64,000 nucleotides of DNA from Photorhabdus caribbeanensis (GTDB taxonomy: Bacteria > Pseudomonadota > Gammaproteobacteria > Enterobacterales > Enterobacteriaceae). This document shows positions 1-8,604 of the stretch, in pieces. Within the stretch, counting starts at the first letter, position 1. Each line of letters opens with the position of its first letter. The translations under genes were made by a program, and so were the position numbers. Under the pieces are notes generated by a model, which was given only the letters and a program-made list of their open reading frames with translations, made no database searches and was not told the origin of the DNA. The stretch is from positions 1 to 64,000 of the forward strand of contig NZ_RCWB01000027.1 in assembly GCF_018448885.1 (NCBI RefSeq), written 5' to 3'.

Positions 1-15
1 TTTGTGGTAAACCGA

Positions 16-71
16 TTAAATAATCGCCCCCGAAAAACCCGGGGAGGGAAAACCCCGAATGAATTATTTAA
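16..71 (+). promoter_or_regulatory. structured leader candidate (long-range helix around GC-rich hairpins)
   Basis: A 9-bp helix can form between TTAAATAAT at 16-24 and ATTATTTAA at 63-71. It encloses a GC-rich stretch in which CGGGG and CCCCG can also pair. The 3' arm of the helix ends on a Shine-Dalgarno-like AAGGAA at 71-76, which precedes a 20-codon ORF. This could be a cis-acting mRNA leader or the terminator of a gene lying left of the window. The sequence alone does not decide between these. Confidence 0.4.
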
Positions 72-83
72 AGGAATACGAAC

Positions 84-146
84 ATGTTTACTTCCGGATT
101 AACGATGTTGCACTTATTATGTGAATCCAAGCAAGATAAATATTAA
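84..146 (+). CDS. possible 20-residue leader peptide
   Basis: An ATG at 84 stands 7 nt after the AAGGAA at 71-76 and opens a 20-codon frame ending in TAA at 144-146. The peptide begins MFTSGLTMLHLL and resembles no family I recognise. Its good ribosome-binding site and its place directly after a foldable leader make it a candidate uORF. It could also be the stub of a decayed gene. The next convincing gene starts more than 400 nt downstream, so a link to that gene is uncertain. Confidence 0.25.
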   Translation: MFTSGLTMLHLLCESKQDKY

Positions 147-545
147 AAAAGACATTCTATCTCCATATTTAAAAAACAAAGCAATAATTATTTAAAGTTG
201 AAAATAGTTTTGATTATATCAAAACAGATACTCATTTATTATTGCTATTTCTCATAGCCATTTCCCATTTAAAATTAGTTATATACTTAAGTTAACTAAA
301 ATATAATTACACAAATATTTTCACAAAACCATTAATTAACAATATTTTTCCCAATTCTCAACACCAAGTTGAATAAACAACCTATCGCTAATTAAATAAT
401 CAATGTATCGCTAACACTGAAAAATCACTAAGATTAAAATAATCTTATCTTTCTACTCCCTCTACCTTTTATCAATAAAATCAAATATCCCTTTGACAAA
501 ACCATCTTATTAGATCAATGTTAGCAACCACCAACCCGATACCGT
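147..545. other. AT-rich non-coding stretch before the Tsx-like gene
   Basis: I see no coding frame here. The stretch is strongly AT-rich. It contains a perfect inverted repeat, GTTTTGA at 207-213 and TCAAAAC at 219-225, separated by 5 nt, which has the geometry of a repressor operator. The promoter of the downstream channel gene presumably lies here, but AT-rich promoter-like hexamers are too frequent to choose one. Confidence 0.4.
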
Positions 546-1451
546 ATGAGAAAGGGAATCTTCGTGTTACTTGCCACAAAAATCCATAATACGAAAAACT
601 ACCCCCCGCTTTTTTTCACCTTAAGGCTCTCTTCTCCATTTTCTTGTACCGCTTATCCGGCAATAGCTTGGCGCTGGATAGGCACTCGATTAAAGAAGAG
701 CAGATTACCTGCAATGCTATTATTGCTGCTGGCAATCAATCAAGCTCAAGCCAGTAACTTTGTCAACTTTCAATCTATTGATACCAGCCTTTATATGCAA
801 TTTGAAAATCGAGTCGATCCTAAAAAAACCATTTCACCGATTTTAGAGGCTTTCGGCGACTACAGTATCGGCGATATGTATGTCTATAGTATTTGGCAAA
901 ACTCACTGCAAAGTGATTACCAAGGTGACAAAAGCACCTACTATTATAAATTTGTCCCCAGAGTGAGTTTGAGTAAAGTCACTGGTAATGATATCTCTTT
1001 TGGGCCGGTAAAAGATATTTTGTTCGCTCAATGGGTTGCCAAAACTAAGGGGATAGATTACGACTATTTCCCCGGCATCAGTATTGACTGGCAAGCTAGC
1101 TGGATTAGCTGGTTGCGTACAATTTTTTATTTTGAGAATAATGCCAAAGGAAGCTGGAATGATCAGCGAATTCATATCGATTACGGTATCCCCTTCAATA
1201 ATAGCTTAGGGGATTTTCGTGTCGTCGGGACTTTTGACTATACCTTAGGTTTGCATGGGCAACCCGAAACTATCGATTTCAAACCAGAATTGCACTATGA
1301 TTTAGGAAAATTCCTTGGTCATCAACCTGGTCATTTATGGACTGGCATTGTTCTGAACCCAATAAAAAATAAATACAAAGTAAGAGATACACCTTATTAT
1401 CGAACGGATCAATTTAGTTATGGGATCTCTATTCGATATAGTTTTTTCTGA
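546..1451 (+). CDS. Tsx-like nucleoside-specific outer-membrane channel
   Basis: This is an outer-membrane beta-barrel of the Tsx/OmpK family, which passes nucleosides and similar small solutes into the periplasm. The mature part has alternating aromatic strands, a central block (VPRVSLSK...DISFGPVKD) that matches the Tsx pattern of basic strand then D-SFGP-K, and a C-terminal aromatic residue (YSFF) as expected for barrel assembly. The start is uncertain. The frame opens at ATG 546, but a GTG at 564 follows an AAGGGA, and an ATG at 714 directly precedes the hydrophobic signal-like segment ending AQA-S. The N-terminal 50 or so residues look unlike a normal signal peptide. The stop overlaps the spacer before the MFS gene, so the two are probably co-transcribed. 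Confidence 0.75.
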   Translation: MRKGIFVLLATKIHNTKNYPPLFFTLRLSSPFSCTAYPAIAWRWIGTRLKKSRLPAMLLLLLAINQAQASNFVNFQSIDTSLYMQFENRVDPKKTISPILEAFGDYSIGDMYVYSIWQNSLQSDYQGDKSTYYYKFVPRVSLSKVTGNDISFGPVKDILFAQWVAKTKGIDYDYFPGISIDWQASWISWLRTIFYFENNAKGSWNDQRIHIDYGIPFNNSLGDFRVVGTFDYTLGLHGQPETIDFKPELHYDLGKFLGHQPGHLWTGIVLNPIKNKYKVRDTPYYRTDQFSYGISIRYSFF

Positions 1452-1476
1452 TGGCCTTTATCCTGATGGAGTCAAA

Positions 1477-2751
1477 ATGCCCACTCAACATGACCAGTTC
1501 GGACGTACTTATCAGTGGCTCTTACTGATACTTTTGGGTTTGATTTACTTTCTGGTCACTGCAACCACATTTACTTCGCTAGGCGTTGTATTACCTAGCA
1601 TGATTAAGGAGTTACACTGGAGTTGGACTGATGCCGGTTTGGGGTTCACTTTACTTGGCCTGTCATGTGGACTGTCCAGTTACCTTCCAGCAATGTTTAT
1701 TCGTCGTACCGGCGTCCGCGCCACTTTGATGGTCGGTACGCTCACTTTTATCACCAGTTTTTACATCCTCTACAACACCCACAGCATTGCAGCCTATTTT
1801 ACCGGTACAACATTATTAGGGATCGGCTTTAGTCTTATGGCGACGGTTCCCGGTACTTATGTCATTAGCCGACTTTTTAAAAAACAATCGCTGGCTTTTG
1901 GTGTCTATTTCACTATTGGAGGATTGGGGGGCGTGGTCGGTCCGTGGATCTATTTCCTGGCAACCATATTTTGGGAAAACTGGCGTATGCACTGGGCAAT
2001 TTCCGGGATATCACTCACCCTGATTAGTTTATTAACCATTTTATTTATGCGCGAAGGTAAAAAGGAAAACGCCCACGCTGAAAGAATTAGCAAAAATCAA
2101 CAAGACCAGCTCCCCACCAGTATCTATCGCACCAAGGAAATATGGAATGTCCGGCAAGCGCTGCACACCTGGCAATTCTATGCCATTGCCGCCGCTTATA
2201 CCTCTTTTTTACTGTGTGGGATAACCGTTAATAGTTTTGCAGTCGCGCATATTACTGAAAATGGATTCAGTGAATCTGTTGCTGCCTCCTCGCTTAGTAT
2301 TTTGGCTTTTATCAATGCATTCTCGCGATTTGCAGGAGGCGCTGTTGGTGAATGGCTCGATCCCAAAAAACTGCTTATCGGCAGTCTGTCGATAATTATC
2401 TGCGGCCTTATCGCACTCAGTGCCGCCACTTCATGGACATTTTTAATCCTGTTCACGTTGTGCATTGGCATCGGTTATGGCATGACTTTTCTGGCATCCA
2501 GTATTTTGCTGTTCAATTATTTTGGGCGCACGCCTTATCTGGAACTGTTCTCGGTGATGAATCTGATCTCTACTGCCGCCTGTATCGCCCCTTTTCTGGT
2601 GGGCGCAATTAAGGATTATTCAGGTAGTTTTACACCGGCATTTCTCATTATCGCCATACCGGTGCTAACTATTCTGATTGTCACATTCATAATGCAACCA
2701 CCTTCACAAATCGTGAAGAAATGTCCTGATAACAATACATTGCTCAATTAA
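1477..2751 (+). CDS. MFS transporter, probably for a small organic solute
   Basis: This is a 424-residue inner-membrane protein with about twelve hydrophobic segments and a charged central loop around residues 205-235, typical of the major facilitator superfamily. The frame is open from 1420, but ATG 1477 is chosen because GGAG lies 7 nt before it and the extra residues overlap the previous gene's end. The protein starts just before its first membrane helix. It sits between a Tsx-like outer-membrane channel and a flavin monooxygenase, all on the same strand, so it likely imports the compound that the oxygenase attacks. The substrate cannot be read from the sequence. The general shape resembles monocarboxylate/oxalate-type carriers, but this is weak. 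Confidence 0.85.
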   Translation: MPTQHDQFGRTYQWLLLILLGLIYFLVTATTFTSLGVVLPSMIKELHWSWTDAGLGFTLLGLSCGLSSYLPAMFIRRTGVRATLMVGTLTFITSFYILYNTHSIAAYFTGTTLLGIGFSLMATVPGTYVISRLFKKQSLAFGVYFTIGGLGGVVGPWIYFLATIFWENWRMHWAISGISLTLISLLTILFMREGKKENAHAERISKNQQDQLPTSIYRTKEIWNVRQALHTWQFYAIAAAYTSFLLCGITVNSFAVAHITENGFSESVAASSLSILAFINAFSRFAGGAVGEWLDPKKLLIGSLSIIICGLIALSAATSWTFLILFTLCIGIGYGMTFLASSILLFNYFGRTPYLELFSVMNLISTAACIAPFLVGAIKDYSGSFTPAFLIIAIPVLTILIVTFIMQPPSQIVKKCPDNNTLLN

Positions 2752-2818
2752 ATTAAAAAATAAAATGAACCTATAAGATATTCCTTACCACAAACAAATG
2801 ACAAACAAGGAATTCATC

Positions 2819-3874
2819 ATGGCAAAGAAAGAATTCGGTGTATTTCTACCCATAGCGAAAGGTGGATGGATTATTTCCAAAAATACACCACCACTCGATG
2901 CTTCTTATCAGCAAAACCGTGAAGCAGCTATTCTGGCTGATCAAATTGGTTTAGATTTCATTATGTCAATGAGTAAATGGCGCGGCTTTGGCGGCGAAAC
3001 GGAACATTGGGGCTGTTCGCTGGAATCCGTTACGATGATGGCTGGCATTGCCGAAGTGACTCATCATGCCCGGCTTATCGCAACCATGCATGCCGGGCTG
3101 CATAATCCCGCCGTGACAGCCAAAATGATTGCGACACTGGATCAAATTAGTGATGGCCGCGCCGGGCTGAATATTGTCTCTGGTTCATTCAAAGACGAAT
3201 TTGAACAGATGGGGGAATGGGATAACAATTTAGACCACGATCAACGTTACGCAATGACCGAAGAGTGGACCCAATTGATCAAACGGCTTTGGAGTGAGAA
3301 GCAGGTTAATCATCAGGGAGATTACTTTAATTTCAAGAATTGTGTTTCTGAGCCTAAACCTGTTTCCGTTCCGCGCCCTTATTTGGTCTGTGCCGGTCAA
3401 TCAGAATGTGGGCTACGTTTTAGTGTACGTAATACCGATGTATGTTTCATTGGTGGTAAAGATGAAGAAGAAACGCGACAAATTAGTCTGATGGCTAAAC
3501 GTCTTGCAGCCGAATACGGCACAACCACCAAAACCTTTTGTATGTGTACGATTATTTGCGCTGAAACAGATGAAGAAGCTAAAACGCTGGCTGAGTTCTA
3601 TCGTGATGGCTTGGATATAGACGCAGTTAAAAGCATGATGCACAGTTTTGGCGTCGATGTTGGCGGAAAAAGCAATGCGATGGTTGAAAGATCCCAAAAT
3701 GCTTTTATGACCCACACAGCTATCGGCAACCCGGAAACATGTCGCCAACAATTGTCAGATTTGCTGCGTGAATGCGAACTGGACGGCGTTATGTTGATCT
3801 TCCCTGATTATGTTCAGGGGTTGACCATTTTCGGTGAGAAAATCTTGCCACAACTTAGAGCTGAATTTACTTAA
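2819..3874 (+). CDS. RutA-like flavin-dependent monooxygenase (luciferase-like superfamily)
   Basis: This 351-residue protein has the class C bacterial luciferase-like fold. It aligns by eye with RutA of pyrimidine catabolism: an FLPI start with GGWIIS, then MSKWRGFGG, a TLDQISDGRAGLNIVSG block, EFEQMG, and CAGQS. RutA-type enzymes open rings or cleave bonds using reduced FMN supplied by a reductase. No rutB-G genes or reductase follow, so pyrimidine use is not supported and the true substrate is open. ATG 2819 is chosen over the open frame from 2798 because AAGGAA precedes it at the right spacing. It follows the MFS gene by 67 nt and is probably the last gene of that unit. Confidence 0.85.
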   Translation: MAKKEFGVFLPIAKGGWIISKNTPPLDASYQQNREAAILADQIGLDFIMSMSKWRGFGGETEHWGCSLESVTMMAGIAEVTHHARLIATMHAGLHNPAVTAKMIATLDQISDGRAGLNIVSGSFKDEFEQMGEWDNNLDHDQRYAMTEEWTQLIKRLWSEKQVNHQGDYFNFKNCVSEPKPVSVPRPYLVCAGQSECGLRFSVRNTDVCFIGGKDEEETRQISLMAKRLAAEYGTTTKTFCMCTIICAETDEEAKTLAEFYRDGLDIDAVKSMMHSFGVDVGGKSNAMVERSQNAFMTHTAIGNPETCRQQLSDLLRECELDGVMLIFPDYVQGLTIFGEKILPQLRAEFT

Positions 3875-3914
3875 CAACGATACAACGATACAACGATAAT
3901 AGGCCAATAAGCCA

Positions 3915-3957
3915 GGGAATGGGTTCATCACATCTCGACGAGCGATCACCCATTCCC
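3915..3957. terminator. inverted repeat between convergent genes
   Basis: Arms GGGAATGGGT (3915-3924) and ACCCATTCCC (3948-3957) are perfectly complementary over 10 bp. They lie between the stop of the flavin monooxygenase and the stop of ybbP, so they may end transcripts from both sides. There is no clear U-tract on either strand. Confidence 0.5.
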
Positions 3958-3981
3958 CGAATGTCTGCAAATATCGCTCTT

Positions 3982-6414
3982 TTACCCCTGAACCCGCCGG
4001 TGTAATCCCGTACCCCGTAATAACCGGAGCCCCAACCCACTCCCACACAATGAAAGTAATAAGCTGCTGATTATTGGTAGTAACAGCCACATCTGCCATG
4101 CTGGTTGCCACGGAAAATCAAATACCTTGGTCTGTAATAACCAGAGCGCAACCTCAGCTCCTAATGCCGCAGTAAAACCCGCCATTAATCCAAGCAAAGC
4201 AAATTCATACCAAAGGGTACGACGCAGTAACTGTTTACCGGCTCCCAAGGTGCGGTAAACCACCAGTTCAAGTTGCCGTTGATGCATCCCTACCTGAACC
4301 TGCGCCAATAGCAGTAGTGCGCCACAGACCATGACCAACCCAACCATGACTTCCAATGCCTTACTGACCTGCTGCAAAATACCCTGAATTTGCTTAATCA
4401 TCGCGCCGGTATCAAGCAGACTCAGCGTCGGAAACTGACGATTAAGATCCGTCAGAAGTCGGCCATCGCCTTCATAATGGAAACTGGTCAGCCAGGTTTG
4501 CTGTTGATTCTCTAATGCTTGTTTCGGGAAAATAAAAAAGAAATTTGGCCGCAAACTTTCCCAATCCACCCGTCGAATACTGCTAACTACAGCGCTGAAT
4601 TGCTGCGTATCGCCACTGAATGTTAACTTATCGCCGATTTTAATAGCCAAACGCTCAGCAAGTCCTTGCTCAATAGAAACCTCATTCTCCTTCGGCGGCC
4701 AGTGACCTGCCTCCAGGGTATTAAACGGGGGTAACTCCTCTTTCCATGTCAGGTTCAACTCCCGCTGCACCGTGTTGCTATCCGATTCCCTAGCCTCTGC
4801 CCACGCGATGGCTGACTGACCATTAATTTCCGTCAAGCGGGCCAATACCACCGGATAGAATGCCGAAGGTTTAACCTGATACTGAGCCAGCAAATTTTCT
4901 ACTTGCGGAATTTGCTGTCCAGTCATATTAATCAGAAAATAGTTCGGACTATCCGGTGGTAATTGTTGCTGCCAACGGTCAAGCAAATCTCCCCGGACTA
5001 CCAGCAACAAAGCAAATAACATAAATGATAAAGAGAAAGCCGCCAATTGAGCTACTGTCTGAAATGGCTGCCGCAGTAGTCGATTAACCGCCAGACGAAA
5101 ACTGAGTTGACGAAGTTTCAGGTGACGTAATAACCACAATCCACCCCAACCAAACACCGCCAGCAACAGTGCAACCATGACCATGCCAGCCAGTAACGCC
5201 CATAACATAGGTTTGGTTCCAACCAACAAGCTCAGCCCGCTAATGACCATCAATGCCGCCAACGGCAGGTAATAGCGTAACGGCCAGATAGGCGCGATAA
5301 CATCATCACGCAGCACCCGTGATGGTTGGGTTGCCATTAATTGTTTGTACGGACGTATTCCCACCAGCAAGGCAATAACAGATAACGCGCCTAACGCCCA
5401 TATCCACGGCCAGAATCCAGCTACCGGTAAAGTCTTCGGCAGCATAGGCGCCAAAATCTGCACGAGCAGATATTCAAACATTAATCCCAGCAGTGTTCCC
5501 ACCAGCGCCGCCGCAATCAATATCACCAGCCATTGACCAATCACCCATTTACGCAACGCCCAACGTCCCGCACCAAGTGTTTTAAGCACAGCAATCAAAT
5601 CATGGCGGCTACGGCAATAGTGAGTCATTGATACTGCTACCGCAGCGACAGCAAGTAATAACGTCAGCAAAGCCGATAACAACAAGAATTGCTGTGCCCT
5701 CTCAATAGATTTTGCCAGCGCCCCGCTATCTTGTTTCAAGGTATACCAGCGCTGATCCGCTTTAAGTTGGGGATCAATGAGCTGCTGATATTGATAAATC
5801 GCGTCTTTATCGCCCGAAAACATATAACGATAAGTGAGACGGCTACCCGGCTGAATCGCCCCGGTAGATTGCGCATCATCAAGGTTAATCAAAATCCTTG
5901 GGGCAATCTGAAAGGGATTGAAACCACTGTCAGGTTCCTGAATTAATTCTCCGCTCACCCTAAGCGTGGTATCACCTACATCCAGATTATCCCCCACTTT
6001 GATTTTCAACAATTCCAACAAACGAGGCGCGACCAGCACTGTGCCTTTTTCCACTTTCAAACCCGGTGGATGGGTTTCCAGTTCCCCATACAATGGATAG
6101 TCATGGTCCGCAGCTTTTACATTAGCAAGTTGAGGAATGTCCCCGGCATAAGTCATTGTGGTGAAAGAGAGCTGGCGACTCAATTTTAATCCCAAGTTTT
6201 TCGCCTGTTGTAACCACTCATCGTCTACCGGATAAGCCGCTCGCAGGACTAAATCCCCCGCCAGAAAATCCCGGCTCTGGTAATGAACACTTTGATCAAT
6301 GCGATCACTGATCCTGCCCAAAGCCAATACACAAGCTACCGCCAAGGTAAGAGATAACCAGACAATCAGTAAAGAAGGGGTACGCCATTCACGCCAAAAC
6401 CAACGCCAAATCAT
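3982..6414 (-). CDS. ybbP: ABC transporter permease YbbP
   Basis: This 810-residue inner-membrane permease is of the FtsX/MacB class and pairs with the ATPase YbbA. It has an N-terminal membrane helix and a large periplasmic domain, then groups of helices near residues 250-360 and 370-470. A second periplasmic domain (about 480-690) and a final group of three helices follow. Its length is close to E. coli YbbP (about 804). The ATG overlaps the ybbA stop in an ATGA arrangement, so the two are translationally coupled. Family members move or extract lipids or hydrophobic peptides, but the natural substrate of YbbAP is not settled. The gene converges on the accessory operon to its left. Confidence 0.95.
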   Translation of the reverse strand: MIWRWFWREWRTPSLLIVWLSLTLAVACVLALGRISDRIDQSVHYQSRDFLAGDLVLRAAYPVDDEWLQQAKNLGLKLSRQLSFTTMTYAGDIPQLANVKAADHDYPLYGELETHPPGLKVEKGTVLVAPRLLELLKIKVGDNLDVGDTTLRVSGELIQEPDSGFNPFQIAPRILINLDDAQSTGAIQPGSRLTYRYMFSGDKDAIYQYQQLIDPQLKADQRWYTLKQDSGALAKSIERAQQFLLLSALLTLLLAVAAVAVSMTHYCRSRHDLIAVLKTLGAGRWALRKWVIGQWLVILIAAALVGTLLGLMFEYLLVQILAPMLPKTLPVAGFWPWIWALGALSVIALLVGIRPYKQLMATQPSRVLRDDVIAPIWPLRYYLPLAALMVISGLSLLVGTKPMLWALLAGMVMVALLLAVFGWGGLWLLRHLKLRQLSFRLAVNRLLRQPFQTVAQLAAFSLSFMLFALLLVVRGDLLDRWQQQLPPDSPNYFLINMTGQQIPQVENLLAQYQVKPSAFYPVVLARLTEINGQSAIAWAEARESDSNTVQRELNLTWKEELPPFNTLEAGHWPPKENEVSIEQGLAERLAIKIGDKLTFSGDTQQFSAVVSSIRRVDWESLRPNFFFIFPKQALENQQQTWLTSFHYEGDGRLLTDLNRQFPTLSLLDTGAMIKQIQGILQQVSKALEVMVGLVMVCGALLLLAQVQVGMHQRQLELVVYRTLGAGKQLLRRTLWYEFALLGLMAGFTAALGAEVALWLLQTKVFDFPWQPAWQMWLLLPIISSLLLSLCGSGLGLRLLRGTGLHRRVQG

Positions 6415-7097
6415 CTTTCTTCCCTCAATTTACCATCAATCAACCGCAAACAACGTTGACAACGGGCCGCAAGCTGGCTGTCATGCGTCACCAGAATTAA
6501 CGTTGTGGCATAATCACGATTCAAAGAAAACAGTAAATCAGCAATCCGATCACCGGTTTGCCGATCCAGATTACCTGTCGGCTCATCAGCAAACAGAATT
6601 TTGGGCTGGCTGCTGAATGCCCGTGCCAACGCCACCCTCTGTTGTTCACCGCCAGAAAGTTGTGCTGGCATATGTTTCAAACGTTTTCCCAATCCCAACT
6701 GTTCCAGCAATTCAACCGCTTGCTTCCTGCTACTCTGTTCAGATTCGCCACGCAATAAAGCAGGAAGCTGAACATTTTCCAGTGCGTTTAACGTCGGAAT
6801 TAACATAAATGACTGAAAGACAAAACCAACACTTTCGGCCCGTAGTTGCGCCCGCTGTTCCTCGTTCATCTGGCTTAAATTATGTCCTAGCAGCCGAACC
6901 TCGCCGTCACTGCCATCATCTAACCCGGCAATAATGCCAAGCAATGTGGATTTACCCGAACCCGATTCTCCCACCAAAGCAATAGTCTGTGCCGACTCGA
7001 CAACCAACTCGACTCCCTGCAATATAGTGATCTTATTTTCTCCCTGACCAACGTGCTTACTAAGATGCTGAACTTCAAGAATACTCCCCGTTACCAT
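6411..7097 (-). CDS. ybbA: ABC transporter ATPase YbbA
   Basis: This 228-residue ATPase is of the LolD/MacB type. Visible motifs are Walker A GESGSGKST, the Q-loop in FVFQSFMLIPTLNALENV, the signature LSGGEQQRVALARA, Walker B ILFADEPTGNLD, and the switch histidine in LVTHD. It would energise the YbbP permease. Its start lies inside the 5' end of the divergent tesA gene, so the first 11 codons of each overlap on opposite strands. The stop overlaps the ybbP ATG by 4 nt. Confidence 0.95.
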   Translation of the reverse strand: MVTGSILEVQHLSKHVGQGENKITILQGVELVVESAQTIALVGESGSGKSTLLGIIAGLDDGSDGEVRLLGHNLSQMNEEQRAQLRAESVGFVFQSFMLIPTLNALENVQLPALLRGESEQSSRKQAVELLEQLGLGKRLKHMPAQLSGGEQQRVALARAFSSQPKILFADEPTGNLDRQTGDRIADLLFSLNRDYATTLILVTHDSQLAARCQRCLRLIDGKLREER

Positions 7098-7700
7098 TTA
7101 CTTTTCCTTTTATTAGTGATGCTATTTGGCGCCAGAGCGACTGCGGCTGATACCCTGCTGATTCTCGGTGATAGCCTTAGTGCCGGTTATCATCTGCCCA
7201 TTGAGCAGTCATGGCCTGCTTTGATGGAAAAAAAGTGGCAGAAATCCGGTAATAAAATCACGGTCATCAATGGCAGTATCAGCGGTAACACCGCCGCTCA
7301 GGGCCTTGAGAGACTACCGGAATTACTTAAACAACATAAACCCCGTTGGGTGCTGATAGAACTGGGCGCCAACGATGGACTCCGCGGTTTTCCTCCACAA
7401 CAAACAGAACAAGATCTGCAACAGATCATTACTTTAGTGAAACAAGCCAATATTCAGCCTTTATTAATGCAGATCCGTCTGCCGCCAAATTATGGTCGCC
7501 GTTATACCGAATCTTTTGCCAAGATTTATCCCAAACTGGCAGAACACAATCAAATCCCCCTGCTGCCGTTTTATATGGAGCAAGTCGCCATTAAACCGGA
7601 GTGGGTGCAACAAGATGGATTACATCCTAATCTGGCAGCCCAACCATTTATCGCCGACTGGATGTCTGACACACTATCAGCACATCTTAATTATTCTTAA
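7065..7700 (+). CDS. tesA: multifunctional acyl-CoA thioesterase I / lysophospholipase L1 (TesA)
   Basis: TesA is a periplasmic SGNH/GDSL hydrolase that cleaves acyl-CoA, lysophospholipids and esters. Seen here are an N-terminal signal peptide ending near ATAA-D, block I LILGDSLSAGY with the nucleophilic Ser, block III GANDGLRG, and the Asp/His pair in DGLHPN. The ATG at 7065 (MLNFKN) gives 211 residues, near the E. coli length of 208. The earlier ATG at 7053 would lengthen the overlap with ybbA. The 5' end overlaps the divergent ybbA start by 33 nt, so the promoters of each gene must lie inside the other's coding sequence. Confidence 0.95.
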   Translation: MLNFKNTPRYHLLFLLLVMLFGARATAADTLLILGDSLSAGYHLPIEQSWPALMEKKWQKSGNKITVINGSISGNTAAQGLERLPELLKQHKPRWVLIELGANDGLRGFPPQQTEQDLQQIITLVKQANIQPLLMQIRLPPNYGRRYTESFAKIYPKLAEHNQIPLLPFYMEQVAIKPEWVQQDGLHPNLAAQPFIADWMSDTLSAHLNYS

Positions 7701-7750
7701 GTAGTAAACTATTAGTTTCAACAAATTGATGTCTATACGCAGGTAAAGTT

Positions 7751-8536
7751 ATGCAAAAGTCAGTTCTTATCACAGGCTGTTCCAGTGGAATTGGTCTGGT
7801 GGCGGCCAAAACACTACATCAGCGGGGCTACAGAGTATTAGCAGCCTGCCGGAAACCCGCAGATTTACAGCATATGCGCGAGTTAGGACTGGAACCTATC
7901 GAATTGGATCTTGATGACAAAATGAGTGTTGAACGCGCCGCCGCCGAGGTCATCAGACTCACCAATGGCCGTCTTTACGGGCTGTTTAATAACGGCGGCT
8001 TTGGTATTTATGGCCCATTAAATACAATCAGTCGTGAACAACTGGAACGGCAATTCTCTACTAATCTATTTGGTACACATCAACTTACCTGCTTATTACT
8101 TCCAGCAATGCAACTTCATGGTGAAGGCCGTATTATCCAAACCAGTTCAGTTATGGGACTGATTTCAACCCCTGGCCGCGGTGCTTACTCTGCCAGTAAA
8201 TACGCCTTGGAAGCTTGGTCAGATGCATTAAGAATGGAATTAGCCGGAACCGGAATTAAAGCTTGTCTGATTGTCCCCGGCCCGATAAAAACACGTTTTT
8301 CAGAAAACGTGAATCAAACGCAAAGCGATAAACCTGTCAGAAACCCCAGGATCGCCCGTCATTTTACCCTAACCCCCGAAGCCGTTGTGCGCAAACTGAT
8401 CCATGCTCTGGAAAGTCCAAACCCCAAATTACGTTATCCCGTGACTTGGATAACCCACGCAGTCACTATTATGCGCCGGATTTTGCCGGGAAGAGTGATG
8501 GATAAAATACTGAGTAAGCAGAGTGGTACAACTTGA
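7751..8536 (+). CDS. ybbO: short-chain dehydrogenase/reductase YbbO
   Basis: This 261-residue Rossmann-fold SDR has the cofactor motif ITGCSSGIG at residues 7-15, the NNGGFG segment, and the catalytic YSASK. E. coli YbbO is reported as an NADP-dependent reductase acting on aldehydes. The ATG at 7751 follows an AGG-type ribosome site. It lies downstream of tesA and upstream of ybbN on the same strand, keeping the E. coli order. Confidence 0.93.
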   Translation: MQKSVLITGCSSGIGLVAAKTLHQRGYRVLAACRKPADLQHMRELGLEPIELDLDDKMSVERAAAEVIRLTNGRLYGLFNNGGFGIYGPLNTISREQLERQFSTNLFGTHQLTCLLLPAMQLHGEGRIIQTSSVMGLISTPGRGAYSASKYALEAWSDALRMELAGTGIKACLIVPGPIKTRFSENVNQTQSDKPVRNPRIARHFTLTPEAVVRKLIHALESPNPKLRYPVTWITHAVTIMRRILPGRVMDKILSKQSGTT

Positions 8537-8604
8537 AAGTTAAGAAAATAACCTCAATCTATTTAATTATACCCTGCGACAACCAAATTTAAGAGACTAA
8601 TTAT

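Noticed and set aside
2819-3874. Pyrimidine (rut) degradation operon
   Set aside because: Only a RutA-like gene is present. No rutB-G, reductase or RutR-type regulator is found nearby.
3875-3898. Three short repeats of ACAACGAT-like sequence after the monooxygenase stop
   Set aside because: An 8-nt slippage-type repeat with no further context; it is too short to carry a claim.
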